A stretch of 64,000 nt of DNA from Novipirellula aureliae (GCF_007860185.1 NZ_SJPY01000001.1:268659-332658), one strand, 5' to 3'. Counted from the first letter of the stretch, positions 27,513 through 38,899 are shown. Numbers and translations are program-made. The notes: a model not told the origin generated them from the letters alone.

Positions 27513-28778
27513 TTGATCGATCCCCAACCCGCTACCGAACCGAAGCCTCTCCTGGAACGTCCCGAGCGGCAAGCTGCTATCGCGTTTATCCTGCTGACGC
27601 TGTTTATCGACATTCTTGGTATCGGGATCATCGTTCCTGTTTTACCTGAATTGGTGCAAGAATTAATCGGTGGCAACGAATCGGAAGCAAGCTTTTATGT
27701 CGGCGTCATTGCGGCATCTTACGCATTGATGCAATTTTTGTTTGCTCCGATTCTCGGCGCATTGTCCGATCACTTTGGACGTCGTCCCGTCCTCCTTGGC
27801 TCGCTATTTGGACTAGGCATCGATTTTCTGATCCAAGGATTCGCCGTCAATATCGGGTGGTTGTTCGCAGGTCGCTTGTTGGCTGGCGTTATGGGGGCGA
27901 GCGTGACCACGGCGAACGCTTACATTGCCGACGTCTCAACCGAACAGACACGGGCTCGCAATTACGGTTTTGTCGGCATGATGTTCGGGCTCGGGTTTAC
28001 CATCGGACCGGCACTGGGCGGATGGCTAGGCAGTATCGATTTACGATTGCCCTTTTTTGTTGCTGCCGCTTTGGCACTCATCAATTGGTTGTACGGATTT
28101 TTTGTCTTGCCCGAATCATTGCCGGTTGAAAGCCGAAGTGAATTCAGCTTATCGAGTGGCAATCCCTTTCGCACGCTTCGTCAATTAAAAGTCTATCCGT
28201 TTGTGACAGCGTTGGCGGTCGTGTTTGTGACAAAATCGCTTGCTCAGCGCGGGCTTGAAAATGTTTGGGTGCTGTTTACCGGATACCGATTCGGCTGGGA
28301 CGCGGCGGCCAACGGAAAAGCGCTGGCACTCGTCGGCGTGATGGCCATTTTGGTGCAAGGTGGATTGGTGCGACCATTCATTCGCCGCTTTGGCGAACGA
28401 ACCGTGGCGTTATTTGGAACGCTTATCTCCGCAATCGCTTTCATGGGCTACGGCTTGGCTAGCGAGTCGTGGATGATCCCCTACATTATTGTCTTCGGTT
28501 CACTCGGTGGTTTGGCTGGACCTGCAATTCAAAGCTTGATCGCTGAAACGGTTGACGAATCCGATCAAGGAAAAGTCCAAGGAGCTCTGACCTCGCTCGT
28601 CAGCTTAACCAACGTGCTCGCTCCGCTACTCTTTACAGCAGGCTTGTTCAATTATTTTACCAGTGAAAACGCTGTCGTGATTTTGCCAGGAGCTCCCCTC
28701 ATGGCTGGGTCCGTATTGGTGTTCATTTCGCTGGCCATCGCGGTTCAGGTTTTCCGAAAATTTCCCAGGACTCGCTAA
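27513..28778 (+). CDS. MFS transporter, Tet(A)-like drug exporter family
   Basis: 421 residues with 12 helices. Motifs of the DHA1/TCR group are seen: FIDILGIGIIVPVLPEL in helix 1, GALSDHFGRRPVLL in the 2-3 loop, and GRLLAGVMGASVTTANAYIAD in helices 4-5. The start appears to be a TTG at 27513 (MIDPQPATEPKPLL). No in-frame ATG precedes helix 1, and GAGAGC lies about 7 bp upstream. Exported substrate is unknown; tetracycline resistance should not be assumed. It is 86 bp downstream of the kinase gene and 18 bp upstream of the next gene on the same strand. Confidence 0.88.
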   Translation: MIDPQPATEPKPLLERPERQAAIAFILLTLFIDILGIGIIVPVLPELVQELIGGNESEASFYVGVIAASYALMQFLFAPILGALSDHFGRRPVLLGSLFGLGIDFLIQGFAVNIGWLFAGRLLAGVMGASVTTANAYIADVSTEQTRARNYGFVGMMFGLGFTIGPALGGWLGSIDLRLPFFVAAALALINWLYGFFVLPESLPVESRSEFSLSSGNPFRTLRQLKVYPFVTALAVVFVTKSLAQRGLENVWVLFTGYRFGWDAAANGKALALVGVMAILVQGGLVRPFIRRFGERTVALFGTLISAIAFMGYGLASESWMIPYIIVFGSLGGLAGPAIQSLIAETVDESDQGKVQGALTSLVSLTNVLAPLLFTAGLFNYFTSENAVVILPGAPLMAGSVLVFISLAIAVQVFRKFPRTR

Positions 28779-28796
28779 ATAAGGTTTGCCCCGCGC

Positions 28797-30131
28797 ATGA
28801 GCAAATGGTGGCTACCTCGAATTTGGGCCGCAGGACTACTCTTGCTGATCACCTTTTCGCATCCACTTTGGTTTGGTGGTCCAGCGAACATCGACTCGGT
28901 GTTGACAGCCCCCTTATTTTCCTATCCCGCTAACTCGGCCAAATGGTCTACGTGGCTAACCACGATCACAATCCTGGTTGCCTGTGCCAGCGTTCTATTC
29001 GGTTCACGTTATTCCAGAACGATGTGGTGGGTGATCACAGCCTCGCTAGTTTTCTCGTTCCTGCTCAACCAACATCGTCTGCAACCGTGGGCCTACCAAA
29101 GTGCAATTTACGCTGCGGTTTTCGCATCGATGTCGGTCGCACAAGCAAAGCGATGGCTGGTCATGATCGCAGCAAGCATCTACCTTTACAGTGGTATTGG
29201 CAAGATCGACTTCCAATTTGTCCACACCGTCGGCCAAGATTTCTTGAACGCTGTCTGGTTTCCTGGCATTGGACGATTCGCAGATCAATTCGACGCCCCG
29301 ACAATGGTTCGACTCGCCTATGCCTTACCTATTAGTGAAGCACTTGTTGCGATCGCCCTGCTCATTCCATGGTCTCGCCGTACCGCCGGGCTTTGTGCGA
29401 TCGGGATGCACCTATCGTTATTGGCTATCCTCGGCCCCTGGAACTTGGATCATAGTGCGGGCGTTCTATGTTGGAACGTCCTTCTCGTCGCGCAAGCTTG
29501 GTTCTTGTTTGTATGCCCATCTTTAGAGCTTGAAGCGGACTCCGAAAAAATGGCTCCTGAGGGTGAAACGCAAAGACCTCACCCGGTCGCATCGCGATTT
29601 TCGATGGCAATCGTGATCGTTGCTGTCGTTATGCCATTGGGCGAACGATTTGGCTATTGGGACCATTGGACCTCCTGGGCACTCTATTCGCCGCACACCA
29701 GCCGAGTGGAAATCGAGATCCATGAATCGGCAATCGATCGACTACCTGTCGAGATCGTTCCGTTTTTGAGTGACGTTGATGGCGACCATTGGAACAAACT
29801 CGATTTGAGCCGATGGTCAATCTCGCATTTGAATGTTCCGATTTATCCTCAATCACGCTATCAGTTGACGATCGCTAATCGATTGGCGAATCAGTTTGAG
29901 CTAAGAGATGCGATTCGAGTGTTTGTCAAAGGTGTTTCGGATCGAAGAACGGGCCGTCGAGAAGTACAATCGTTGTTGGGGCAACGAGCAATCAATGAAC
30001 GGTTTCGGCAAAACGCGTCGCGTCGACTCTCCGAGACGATGGCTTGTCACCCTCGTGTTCTCTTTCGCCAGAAACCACTCAACGTTATTGGTGTCCTGGC
30101 GAATCCCACCACCAATTTCAAAACTCGTTGA
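28797..30131 (+). CDS. Polytopic membrane protein (HTTM/DoxX-like), unknown function
   Basis: 444 residues. About eight hydrophobic helices occupy residues ~8-250. A segment SIYLYSGIGKIDFQFVHTVG (~residue 124) recalls the HTTM/DoxX-like group, and FPGIGRFAD follows. After ~250 comes another helix (FSMAIVIVAVVMPLGERF) and a ~150-residue soluble C-terminal part (HTSRVEIEIHES, LPVEIVPFLSDVDGDHWNK). Function is not known. It starts 18 bp after the MFS gene, so the two may be co-transcribed. The 23-copy 38-bp array begins 24 bp after its stop codon. Confidence 0.65.
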   Translation: MSKWWLPRIWAAGLLLLITFSHPLWFGGPANIDSVLTAPLFSYPANSAKWSTWLTTITILVACASVLFGSRYSRTMWWVITASLVFSFLLNQHRLQPWAYQSAIYAAVFASMSVAQAKRWLVMIAASIYLYSGIGKIDFQFVHTVGQDFLNAVWFPGIGRFADQFDAPTMVRLAYALPISEALVAIALLIPWSRRTAGLCAIGMHLSLLAILGPWNLDHSAGVLCWNVLLVAQAWFLFVCPSLELEADSEKMAPEGETQRPHPVASRFSMAIVIVAVVMPLGERFGYWDHWTSWALYSPHTSRVEIEIHESAIDRLPVEIVPFLSDVDGDHWNKLDLSRWSISHLNVPIYPQSRYQLTIANRLANQFELRDAIRVFVKGVSDRRTGRREVQSLLGQRAINERFRQNASRRLSETMACHPRVLFRQKPLNVIGVLANPTTNFKTR

Positions 30132-30155
30132 TCGGTTGGCCGAGAGATGCAGCAC

Positions 30156-31025
30156 GTTTCGAGGCTCGGAGAGACTCGACTACTGAGCAGCGCGTTTCGA
30201 GGCTCGGAGAGACTCGACTACTGGGCAGCACGTTTCGAGGCTCGGAGAGACTCGTCTACTGAGCAGCACGTTTCGAGGCTCGGAGAGACTCGTCTACTGG
30301 GCAGCACGTTTCGAGGCTCGGAGAGACTCGACTACTGGGCAGCACGTTTCGAGGCTCGGAGAGACTCGACTACTGAGCAGCGCGTTTCGAGGCTCGGAGA
30401 GACTCGTCTACTGGGCAGCGCGTTTCGAGGCTCGGAGAGACTCGACTACTGGGCAGCACGTTTCGAGGCTCGGAGAGACTCGACTACTGGGCAGCGCGTT
30501 TCGAGGCTCGGAGAGACTCGACTACTGGGCAGCACGTTTCGAGGCTCGGAGAGACTCGTCTACTGGGCAGCGCGTTTCGAGGCTCGGAGAGACTCGTCTA
30601 CTGGGCAGCGTGTTTCGAGGCTCGGAGAGACTCGACTACTGAGCAGCACGTTTCGAGGCTCGGAGAGACTCGTCTACTGAGCAGCGCGTTTCGAGGCTCG
30701 GAGAGACTCGACTACTGGGCAGCACGTTTCGAGGCTCGGAGAGACTCGACTACTGGGCAGCGCGTTTCGAGGCTCGGAGAGACTCGTCTACTGGGCAGCG
30801 TGTTTCGAGGCTCGGAGAGACTCGACTACTGGGCAGCGTGTTTCGAGTCTCGGAGAGACTCGACTACTGAGCAGCGCGTTTCGAGGCTCGGAGAGACTCG
30901 ACTACTGAGCAGCGCGTTTCGAGGCTCGGAGAGACTCGACTACTGGGCAGCACGTTTCGAGGCTCGGAGAGACTCGTCTACTGAGCAGCGTGTTTCGAGG
31001 CTCGGAGAGACTCGACTACTGGGCA
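30156..31025. repeat. 38-bp tandem array, 23 copies, of small hairpins
   Basis: Unit starts are at 30156 + 38n up to 30992. The consensus begins GTTTCGAGGCTCGGAGAGAC and continues TCGACTACTGGGCAGCAC. CGAGGCTC and GAGACTCG pair around a GGA loop with a single G/A mismatch; copy 19 (30840) has T at that position, giving a perfect 8-bp stem. Copies differ almost only at three places: A/T in CG[A/T]CTACTG, A/G in CTG[A/G]GCAG, and GC/AC/GT at the end. There are no unique spacers, so this is not CRISPR. The array fills the gap between two convergent genes. Confidence 0.95.
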
Positions 31026-32152
31026 CCCTCTTGGAGCAGCCATTGATGGACAACCCAAACGACGGCGGTCATCGACTTTCCGCTGCAGTTCGCCGGCACG
31101 TCTTGCTCGGTATGCCAATAGCGTGGGGCGCCGAAACCGGGACGCGGGTAATCGAAATCGATAATGTCGATCGTGGGAATCTTGGCAATTTGGTTGAGCG
31201 GCAAGTGGTCATCGAGTATTTCGTGTCGTGATCGAGGAGTGAACGCGGTTACGCCTAGCCGAGCTGCCACACTCCACACGCCTCGCGCGACTTCGCGAGC
31301 ATATCGCAAACTGTTCTTTTCGTAGTAAAGCTTTAGTTCTTTATCGCCGACCATGTCGAGAAGAATCCCCGCCCGATAGGGAACCACATCCTCGGTCGCG
31401 GCATACTTTTTAGCAAAGAACGTCGACCCCAGGAAAAAGTCGTCTCGAGAGGAATCAAACACAAATTCTTCGCCATCGAACAAGACGATATCGACCCCAA
31501 TGTTTGCGGGAAGATCTTTGAACTGGTTCGCCAGTTCCATCAGTGCCGCGGTCCCGCTCGCTCCGTCATTCGCTCCGACAAAATAGCCTCGCGGATTGAC
31601 GGGATCCTGCTCGGGAAATGGCAACGTATCATAGTGGGCGCAAAACAAAAATCGCTTTTCAGATTCTGGATTCCAACGAGCAATTAGATTCGCCATCTCG
31701 ACGTTTGAGCCATCTTCGGGATGGCGAATTTGAAACGTTTGCATTGAAACGACGGCGTCCCGTTCTTCAAAGAACTTGGTTAATAGCGTTTGTTGCTCTT
31801 GCATTCCTTCGGAGCCCGATGGACGGCGACCGATAGCACACAATTGTTCTAGATATCCAAACGCCCGATCTGCGTCATAACGGCTGGGGATTGGCCCGAC
31901 CGTCGGACTTTCCACAGGGACACCACTTGCGTTGGAAGACGACCGATTGAACGAGCGAGTCACGAGCGCGGCCACAAACAGCACTATCACCACGCCAAAC
32001 AGCAGGTTGAGCCGGAATAACCACTTCCGTATACCTGCGTCCGCTGAGGTTTTCGTCGTCTGCGTATCCCTTCGCTCCGAACCCTTTTGTTTACGTTGTT
32101 TGATCATCTTGGATGGCCGATTTGCGGAATAATTCGTGGCGGTTTCGAACAT
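31016..32152 (-). CDS. M28 family peptidase / glutaminyl cyclase-like, membrane-anchored
   Basis: 378 residues from the ATG at 32152; an ATG at 32107 (MIKQRKQKGSERR) is an alternative start. One N-terminal membrane helix (LNLLFGVVIVLFVAALVT) suggests a periplasmic catalytic domain. Zinc-site motifs of M28 are present: CAHYDTLPF (His), GANDGASGTAAL (Asp), DGEEFVF (Glu pair), LLDMVGD (Asp) and PRYWHTEQD (His). The closest family members include glutaminyl-peptide cyclotransferases as well as aminopeptidases. The stop codon and final Gln codon lie inside the last 38-bp repeat unit, so the array end sets the C-terminus (LLQEGAQ). Confidence 0.85.
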   Translation of the reverse strand: MFETATNYSANRPSKMIKQRKQKGSERRDTQTTKTSADAGIRKWLFRLNLLFGVVIVLFVAALVTRSFNRSSSNASGVPVESPTVGPIPSRYDADRAFGYLEQLCAIGRRPSGSEGMQEQQTLLTKFFEERDAVVSMQTFQIRHPEDGSNVEMANLIARWNPESEKRFLFCAHYDTLPFPEQDPVNPRGYFVGANDGASGTAALMELANQFKDLPANIGVDIVLFDGEEFVFDSSRDDFFLGSTFFAKKYAATEDVVPYRAGILLDMVGDKELKLYYEKNSLRYAREVARGVWSVAARLGVTAFTPRSRHEILDDHLPLNQIAKIPTIDIIDFDYPRPGFGAPRYWHTEQDVPANCSGKSMTAVVWVVHQWLLQEGAQ

Positions 32153-32384
32153 GGAAATTCATCGATCGTGGCAAGAAATACGGAAGATGCCCAGGCATAT
32201 TCTTGCCGATTCCCCCAGCCAAACCTAGGGGCTGACGATCACTCTTGCCAGCATCACGGAAAAATTGGCATAGTCTGGGGCAATTGCCGTTGGGAATCTC
32301 GCGCCGAAAATCTGGAGTATCGCCTCTGGACGATTCCGAAAGTCGCGTGAATCAGCGAATGCCTCGACTCCAACACTACCACCT

Positions 32385-33899
32385 GTGACCAAAGTTATGA
32401 ACAAGCCTTTGCTTAGCATTCTGAAAGCAGCCCATTGTCGCAGCACGCATCATTTCTTTGCGATTGACGCCTTGCCGATGGTACAAACCGAGCCCGGAAA
32501 ACGTCTGACCACGCTTTTGCTATGTCATCATGATCGCTATTTGGCTGGTGCGAAAGATCCGGATACCCGCTTTCGTGACTTCCAAAACCACGTTGTCCAC
32601 GTCGAAAACAATTATTGGGGGGGGGCTCCTCGAGTCGCACACGCGTGGTATGGGCGCTTAATGAAATACCTCCGTGCCGACCGGTTTGCCGACGCTGCCC
32701 ACGCCGCAGGCGTCCTAAGCCACTACTTTACCGACCCACTGCAACCGCTGCACACGGCTCAATCCGACCGTGAAAAAGTACTACACCGACCCATCGAATG
32801 GAGCATCACGAAGTCGTACCATTCGATTTTCCAACATTGGGTGAATGATGACCTACGAGTTGTCTTTCAGCTCTCCGATGGCGAACAATGGCTGGGCGAA
32901 GCCATTCTGCACGGTGCTCGGTTTGCCAATCGCAAGTACCAATTCTTGCTCGATCGCTACCGATTGGAGGAGGGCGTGAAAGACCCACCGTCAGGCTTGG
33001 ATGAGGAAACTCGAGATATGCTAGCAGAGCTTTTTGGGCTGGCGATCACCGGATGGGCGAGAGTGCTTGAGCGGGCGGCAATGGAAGCGGAATCGATTCG
33101 GATGACGCCAATCCCGAAACATTCCTTGACGCTAGCGACATTGATGTCGACCATCAAAATGCCCACTCGGCTGTGGATGCGAAGGATCGAATCGAAAGTC
33201 CAAAAACTAAAAATCCAAAAACTTTTTGAAGAGTATCGGCAAACAGGCGACGTGATCGTCAACTTGCCAAGCGATATCGATATCGTGCATCGTGTCGTTA
33301 AAATTCATCAAAGTGAAATGGCGTGGAACGAAAAGCGTCGCAAAGCGAGTGAAAAGAAAGTCGAACCGATTGAGCCACAATCTCAAGAACCGACGAAATC
33401 GAAAACGGCGGTAGAATCAACACCGGCCATTCTGCCATTCGTCAAACCGGGACTTGGGAATTTGGCTGACCATGACCCGATCGTCGACGCACCTTCCATC
33501 GGTCCGAAAACGGCAGCCCGGTTTGAAGCGATCGGTATCCATACGGTTGGCGAATTCCGAAAAGCGATACCTACCGAAGTCGCTCAGTTACTAGCAACGT
33601 ATTGGATCACGCGCGAAACAATCGAAGAATGGCAATCTCAAACCACGTTGATGTGCGAAGTCCCCCGGCTTCGCGTCCGTGATGCTCAAATGCTTTGCGG
33701 TGCTGGTTGTAAAAATGCCGTTGATGTTGCCAATAGCGATGTGAGTGAATTGCATCAAGAAATTTTGCGCTACTCGGCGACTTCATCAGGTCGTCGCTAC
33801 TTGAGAGATGCCAAACCACCAAGCCGAGCCGAAGTGGGAAAATGGATACTAAGCCTGCGAAGTGATACTGCCGTATCGCCCGTCTTGAGATCCGCGTAA
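32385..33899 (+). CDS. Zinc phospholipase C-like plus DUF4332 protein
   Basis: 504 residues from a GTG at 32385; an ATG four codons later (32397) is equally possible. Residues ~15-230 look like the all-helical zinc-dependent phospholipase C/S1-P1 fold, with His-rich motifs RSTHHFFAIDALP, HVVHVENNYWGGAPRVAHAWYG and AGVLSHYFTDPLQPLHTAQSD. After a charged linker (~315-355), residues ~365-500 match DUF4332, a helix-hairpin-helix-like domain (DAPSIGPKTAARFEAIGIHTVGEF). No signal peptide is seen, so the protein may be cytoplasmic, which is odd for a phospholipase. Substrate unknown. Confidence 0.7.
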   Translation: MTKVMNKPLLSILKAAHCRSTHHFFAIDALPMVQTEPGKRLTTLLLCHHDRYLAGAKDPDTRFRDFQNHVVHVENNYWGGAPRVAHAWYGRLMKYLRADRFADAAHAAGVLSHYFTDPLQPLHTAQSDREKVLHRPIEWSITKSYHSIFQHWVNDDLRVVFQLSDGEQWLGEAILHGARFANRKYQFLLDRYRLEEGVKDPPSGLDEETRDMLAELFGLAITGWARVLERAAMEAESIRMTPIPKHSLTLATLMSTIKMPTRLWMRRIESKVQKLKIQKLFEEYRQTGDVIVNLPSDIDIVHRVVKIHQSEMAWNEKRRKASEKKVEPIEPQSQEPTKSKTAVESTPAILPFVKPGLGNLADHDPIVDAPSIGPKTAARFEAIGIHTVGEFRKAIPTEVAQLLATYWITRETIEEWQSQTTLMCEVPRLRVRDAQMLCGAGCKNAVDVANSDVSELHQEILRYSATSSGRRYLRDAKPPSRAEVGKWILSLRSDTAVSPVLRSA

Positions 33900-33922
33900 C
33901 GGTGTCAAAACCGCAAGCCTTT

Positions 33923-33970
33923 CCATCCCGTTCCGGAAGCTATTGCGGGATGGTTCTGAGCAACGTTTTT
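33923..33970 (+). terminator. Possible terminator after the DUF4332 gene
   Basis: CCATCCCG (33923-33930) pairs perfectly with CGGGATGG (33946-33953) across a 15-nt loop. A T6 run follows about 12 nt later. The distance from stem to T-run is longer than usual. Confidence 0.35.
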
Positions 33971-34134
33971 TGGATTTCCTGGAAATGTTCATCCGCGATG
34001 ACTCTTCCCAAAATTTGAGCTGACACAGACGACGAGCGACCACCGCAACTTGTGAAAAAACGACAGCTTGCTAAAGTTTGCTCCTATTTCATTGTTGAAT
34101 CAATCGATAAAGAGTAAATAACACAAGGCTTGAT

Positions 34135-34974
34135 GTGAACGAGAACGATTCCGCCGAACCCCTCTTTGACTTTTTGGGCTTGCAGAATAAGACGATCTTG
34201 GTAATGGGCGTTGCCAATAAAAAGAGTGTTGCTTTTGCCATTTCCAAGACGATCCGCCAAGCGGGCGCCAAAGTGATTTACACGGTGCGTAGCGAATCAC
34301 GCAAGGAAAGCTTAGCAAGACTGCTTGGCGATTCCGAAATGATTGTTTGCGATGTCGAGGACCAATCGCAAATCGATTCGCTAAAGGACGTGCTGACCGA
34401 CCGCGGCGTGGTCCTCGATGGATTGGTTCATTCGATCGCATTCGCCGACTACCCCGAAGGTATCCGCCCGTTTCATGAAACGACTCGCCAGCAATTTCTG
34501 CAGGCGGTAGATATCTCGGCCTATTCACTCATCAGTGTCTGCAATGCTCTGAAGGATCGGTTTTCAAAGAATGCGTCGGTCGTGACGATCGGAATCAGTA
34601 CGACTCGGATGGCCAGCGAAAGCTATGGATTTATGGCACCAATCAAAGCAGCATTGCAATCGTCGTTGGCCTTCTTGACGAAATCGTTCAGTCGATTTAG
34701 CGAAGTGCGGTTCAACAGCGTATCGGCAGGCCTCTTGAAAACGAGTGCGTCAGCGGGGATTCCCGGATATGTCGATTCCTACTTATACGCCGAAAAGGTG
34801 ATCCCTCGTGGCCGCGCCGTTTCGACGGAGGAAGTCGCGTCGACGGCCGCGTTTCTGCTAAGTCCTCGCAGCAGCGGCATCGCGGCCCAATCGATTGTCG
34901 TTGACGCGGCGATGGAGACAAATTATTTCGATGCCAAGCTGATCGAAGCGGTCACGGCCCAGGATATCGATTAA
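34135..34974 (+). CDS. fabI: Enoyl-[acyl-carrier-protein] reductase (NADH), FabI type
   Basis: 279 residues, a little longer than typical FabI (~260). The NAD-binding start is [20 protein letters not shown] (residue ~19). The catalytic Tyr and Lys are spaced as Y-X6-K ([13 protein letters not shown], ~163-175). [15 protein letters not shown] and the late [13 protein letters not shown] follow the family pattern. It catalyses the last reduction of each fatty-acid elongation cycle. The start is a GTG at 34135. It is 45 bp upstream of the aminotransferase gene on the same strand. Confidence 0.9.
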   Translation: MNENDSAEPLFDFLGLQNKTILVMGVANKKSVAFAISKTIRQAGAKVIYTVRSESRKESLARLLGDSEMIVCDVEDQSQIDSLKDVLTDRGVVLDGLVHSIAFADYPEGIRPFHETTRQQFLQAVDISAYSLISVCNALKDRFSKNASVVTIGISTTRMASESYGFMAPIKAALQSSLAFLTKSFSRFSEVRFNSVSAGLLKTSASAGIPGYVDSYLYAEKVIPRGRAVSTEEVASTAAFLLSPRSSGIAAQSIVVDAAMETNYFDAKLIEAVTAQDID

Positions 34975-35019
34975 ACTCTAGAACGTCGAAAAACATCTCT
35001 TCAACGAAACAACCTAAAC

Positions 35020-35880
35020 ATGAATCAACATATCTATATTAATGGCGAGTACTTTGACCGCGAAAACGCCAAGGTTAGCGTTTTTGACCACGGACTCCTT
35101 TATGGCGACGGCGTCTTCGAGGGGATGCGGATCTATCATGGCAAGGTGTTCCGGCTTCGTGAGCACCTCCAACGATTGTGGGATTCCGCCCAGGCGATTG
35201 CGCTGACCATCCCAATGTCGATCGATCAAATGACAATCGACGTCAATAAGACGGTCGCAAAAAACGATCTGGAAAACGGCTACATCCGGCTCATCGTCAC
35301 TCGCGGTGCAGGCCCTCTCGGGCTCGACCCGTTCCGATGCAGCAATCCGCAAGTGATCATCATCGCCGACACGATCAAGCTGTATCCCGAAGAATACTAC
35401 GAAGATGGACTCGAACTCGTGACCGCGTCAACCATCCGTAACCACCCTGCAGCACTCAGCCCTCGGATCAAATCGCTCAATTATTTGAACAACATCATGG
35501 CCAAAATCGAAGGCTTGAAAGCAGGGTGCATTGAGGCCTTGATGCTAAACCATAAAGGCGAAGTTGCCGAATGTACCGGCGACAACATCTTCTTGGTGCG
35601 TGATGGCGTATTGATCACGCCACCAATCGACGCAGGCATTCTTGAAGGCATCACTCGCGACGTTGTCTTAGAATTGGCAGCCGATTTAGGGATAGCGGTT
35701 CGTGAGGTTCCGATTTCACGCTACGATGTCTACGTCGCCGACGAATGCTTCTTGACCGGAAGCGCCGCCGAAGTGATCCCGGCGGTCCGGATCGATGACC
35801 GCATCATCGGCGACGGCAAACCGGGTCCAGTGACCAAGCAGTTGACCGAGGCCTTTCGAAAACTAATCCGGCAAGCTTAA
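35020..35880 (+). CDS. ilvE: Branched-chain amino acid aminotransferase-like (PLP fold type IV)
   Basis: 286 residues. Fold-type IV motifs: FDHGLLYGDGVFEGMRIYHG (residues ~21-40), LIVTRGAGPLGLDP (~90), the PLP lysine region LSPRIKSLNYLNNI (~150), EALMLNHKGEVAECTGDNIF, and ECFLTGSAAEVIP near the end. It is expected to transfer the amino group between glutamate and branched-chain 2-oxoacids in the cytoplasm. D-amino acid aminotransferase or aminodeoxychorismate lyase are related alternatives; the sequence fits IlvE best. The stop codon is followed 24 bp later by the 28-bp hairpin array. Confidence 0.88.
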   Translation: MNQHIYINGEYFDRENAKVSVFDHGLLYGDGVFEGMRIYHGKVFRLREHLQRLWDSAQAIALTIPMSIDQMTIDVNKTVAKNDLENGYIRLIVTRGAGPLGLDPFRCSNPQVIIIADTIKLYPEEYYEDGLELVTASTIRNHPAALSPRIKSLNYLNNIMAKIEGLKAGCIEALMLNHKGEVAECTGDNIFLVRDGVLITPPIDAGILEGITRDVVLELAADLGIAVREVPISRYDVYVADECFLTGSAAEVIPAVRIDDRIIGDGKPGPVTKQLTEAFRKLIRQA

Positions 35881-35904
35881 CGATCCCTCAAGCAGGAACC
35901 AAAG

Positions 35905-36380
35905 GTAGTGGATCTTGTTAAAGATCCTTGAGCATATGGATCTTGTTAAAGATCCTCGAGCATATGGATCTTGTTAAAGATCCTCGAGCATATGGATCTT
36001 GTTAAAGATCCTTGAGCATATGGATCTTGTTAAAGATCCTCGAGCATATGGATCTTGTTAAAGATCCTTGAGCATATGGATCTTGTTAAAGATCCTTGAG
36101 CATATGGATCTTGTTAAAGATCCTCGAGCATATGGATCTTGTTAAAGATCCTCGAGCATATGGATCTTGTTAAAGATCCTCGAGCATATGGATCTTGTTA
36201 AAGATCCTCGAGCATATGGATCTTGTTAAAGATCCTTGAGCATATGGATCTTGTTAAAGATCCTCGAGCATATGGATCTTGTTAAAGATCCTTGAGCATA
36301 TGGATCTTGTTAAAGATCCTTGAGCATATGGATCTTGTTAAAGATCCTCGAGCATATGGATCTTTAACAAGATCCACTAC
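35905..36380. repeat. 28-bp tandem array, 16 units, plus terminal inverted arm
   Basis: The array opens with the arm GTAGTGGATCTTGTTAAAG.. (35905-35927), runs through 16 units of 28 bp (GGATCTTGTTAAAGATCCTC then GAGCATAT; starts at 35910 + 28n) and closes with the inverted arm GGATCTTTAACAAGATCC.. (36358-36380). Units differ only by T or C in CT[T/C]GAG (order T C C T C T T C C C C T C T T C). It is therefore copy 3 of the palindromic family, with the left half plus loop amplified. Each unit has a 7-bp hairpin and two GATC sites. It lies between convergent ilvE and icd. Confidence 0.95.
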
Positions 36381-36398
36381 CGCCGTGGCGGGATTGTC

Positions 36399-38675
<2,277 letters not shown>

Positions 38676-38899
38676 TCAAAGGGTCGCCATTTTGTCAGGA
38701 AATGTCAATAACGGGGGCCGCGCATAGGTTGTACGGCGTGCCCAGCGGGCCCTGCGGCAAAACGGAGCAAGAATGTGCCGAAAAAAGCCTGGATATGCTG
38801 GACAGATCCCCCTAAGCTGTGATAACACATGATTCTGTGACGCTAAAAAACGATCGATCGGTCTGGTATTTCCGCACTCCTTCTAAACGATAGCTTGCT

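Noticed and set aside
27513..28778. Tetracycline resistance gene
   Set aside because: The MFS protein has the TCR-type motifs, but nothing shows tetracycline as substrate, so only the family is given.
30156..31025. CRISPR array (38-bp repeats)
   Set aside because: No spacers; copies differ at only a few single positions.
30147..31231. Long open frames through the 38-bp array encoding RLGETRLL/FRGSERLDYW repeats
   Set aside because: They exist because 38-bp units give a 38-residue period with no stop in some frames. There is no start context or codon bias, and stop codons appear where unit variants change.
35905..36380. CRISPR array (28-bp repeats)
   Set aside because: The unit length is CRISPR-like, but units abut with no unique spacers and no cas gene is nearby.
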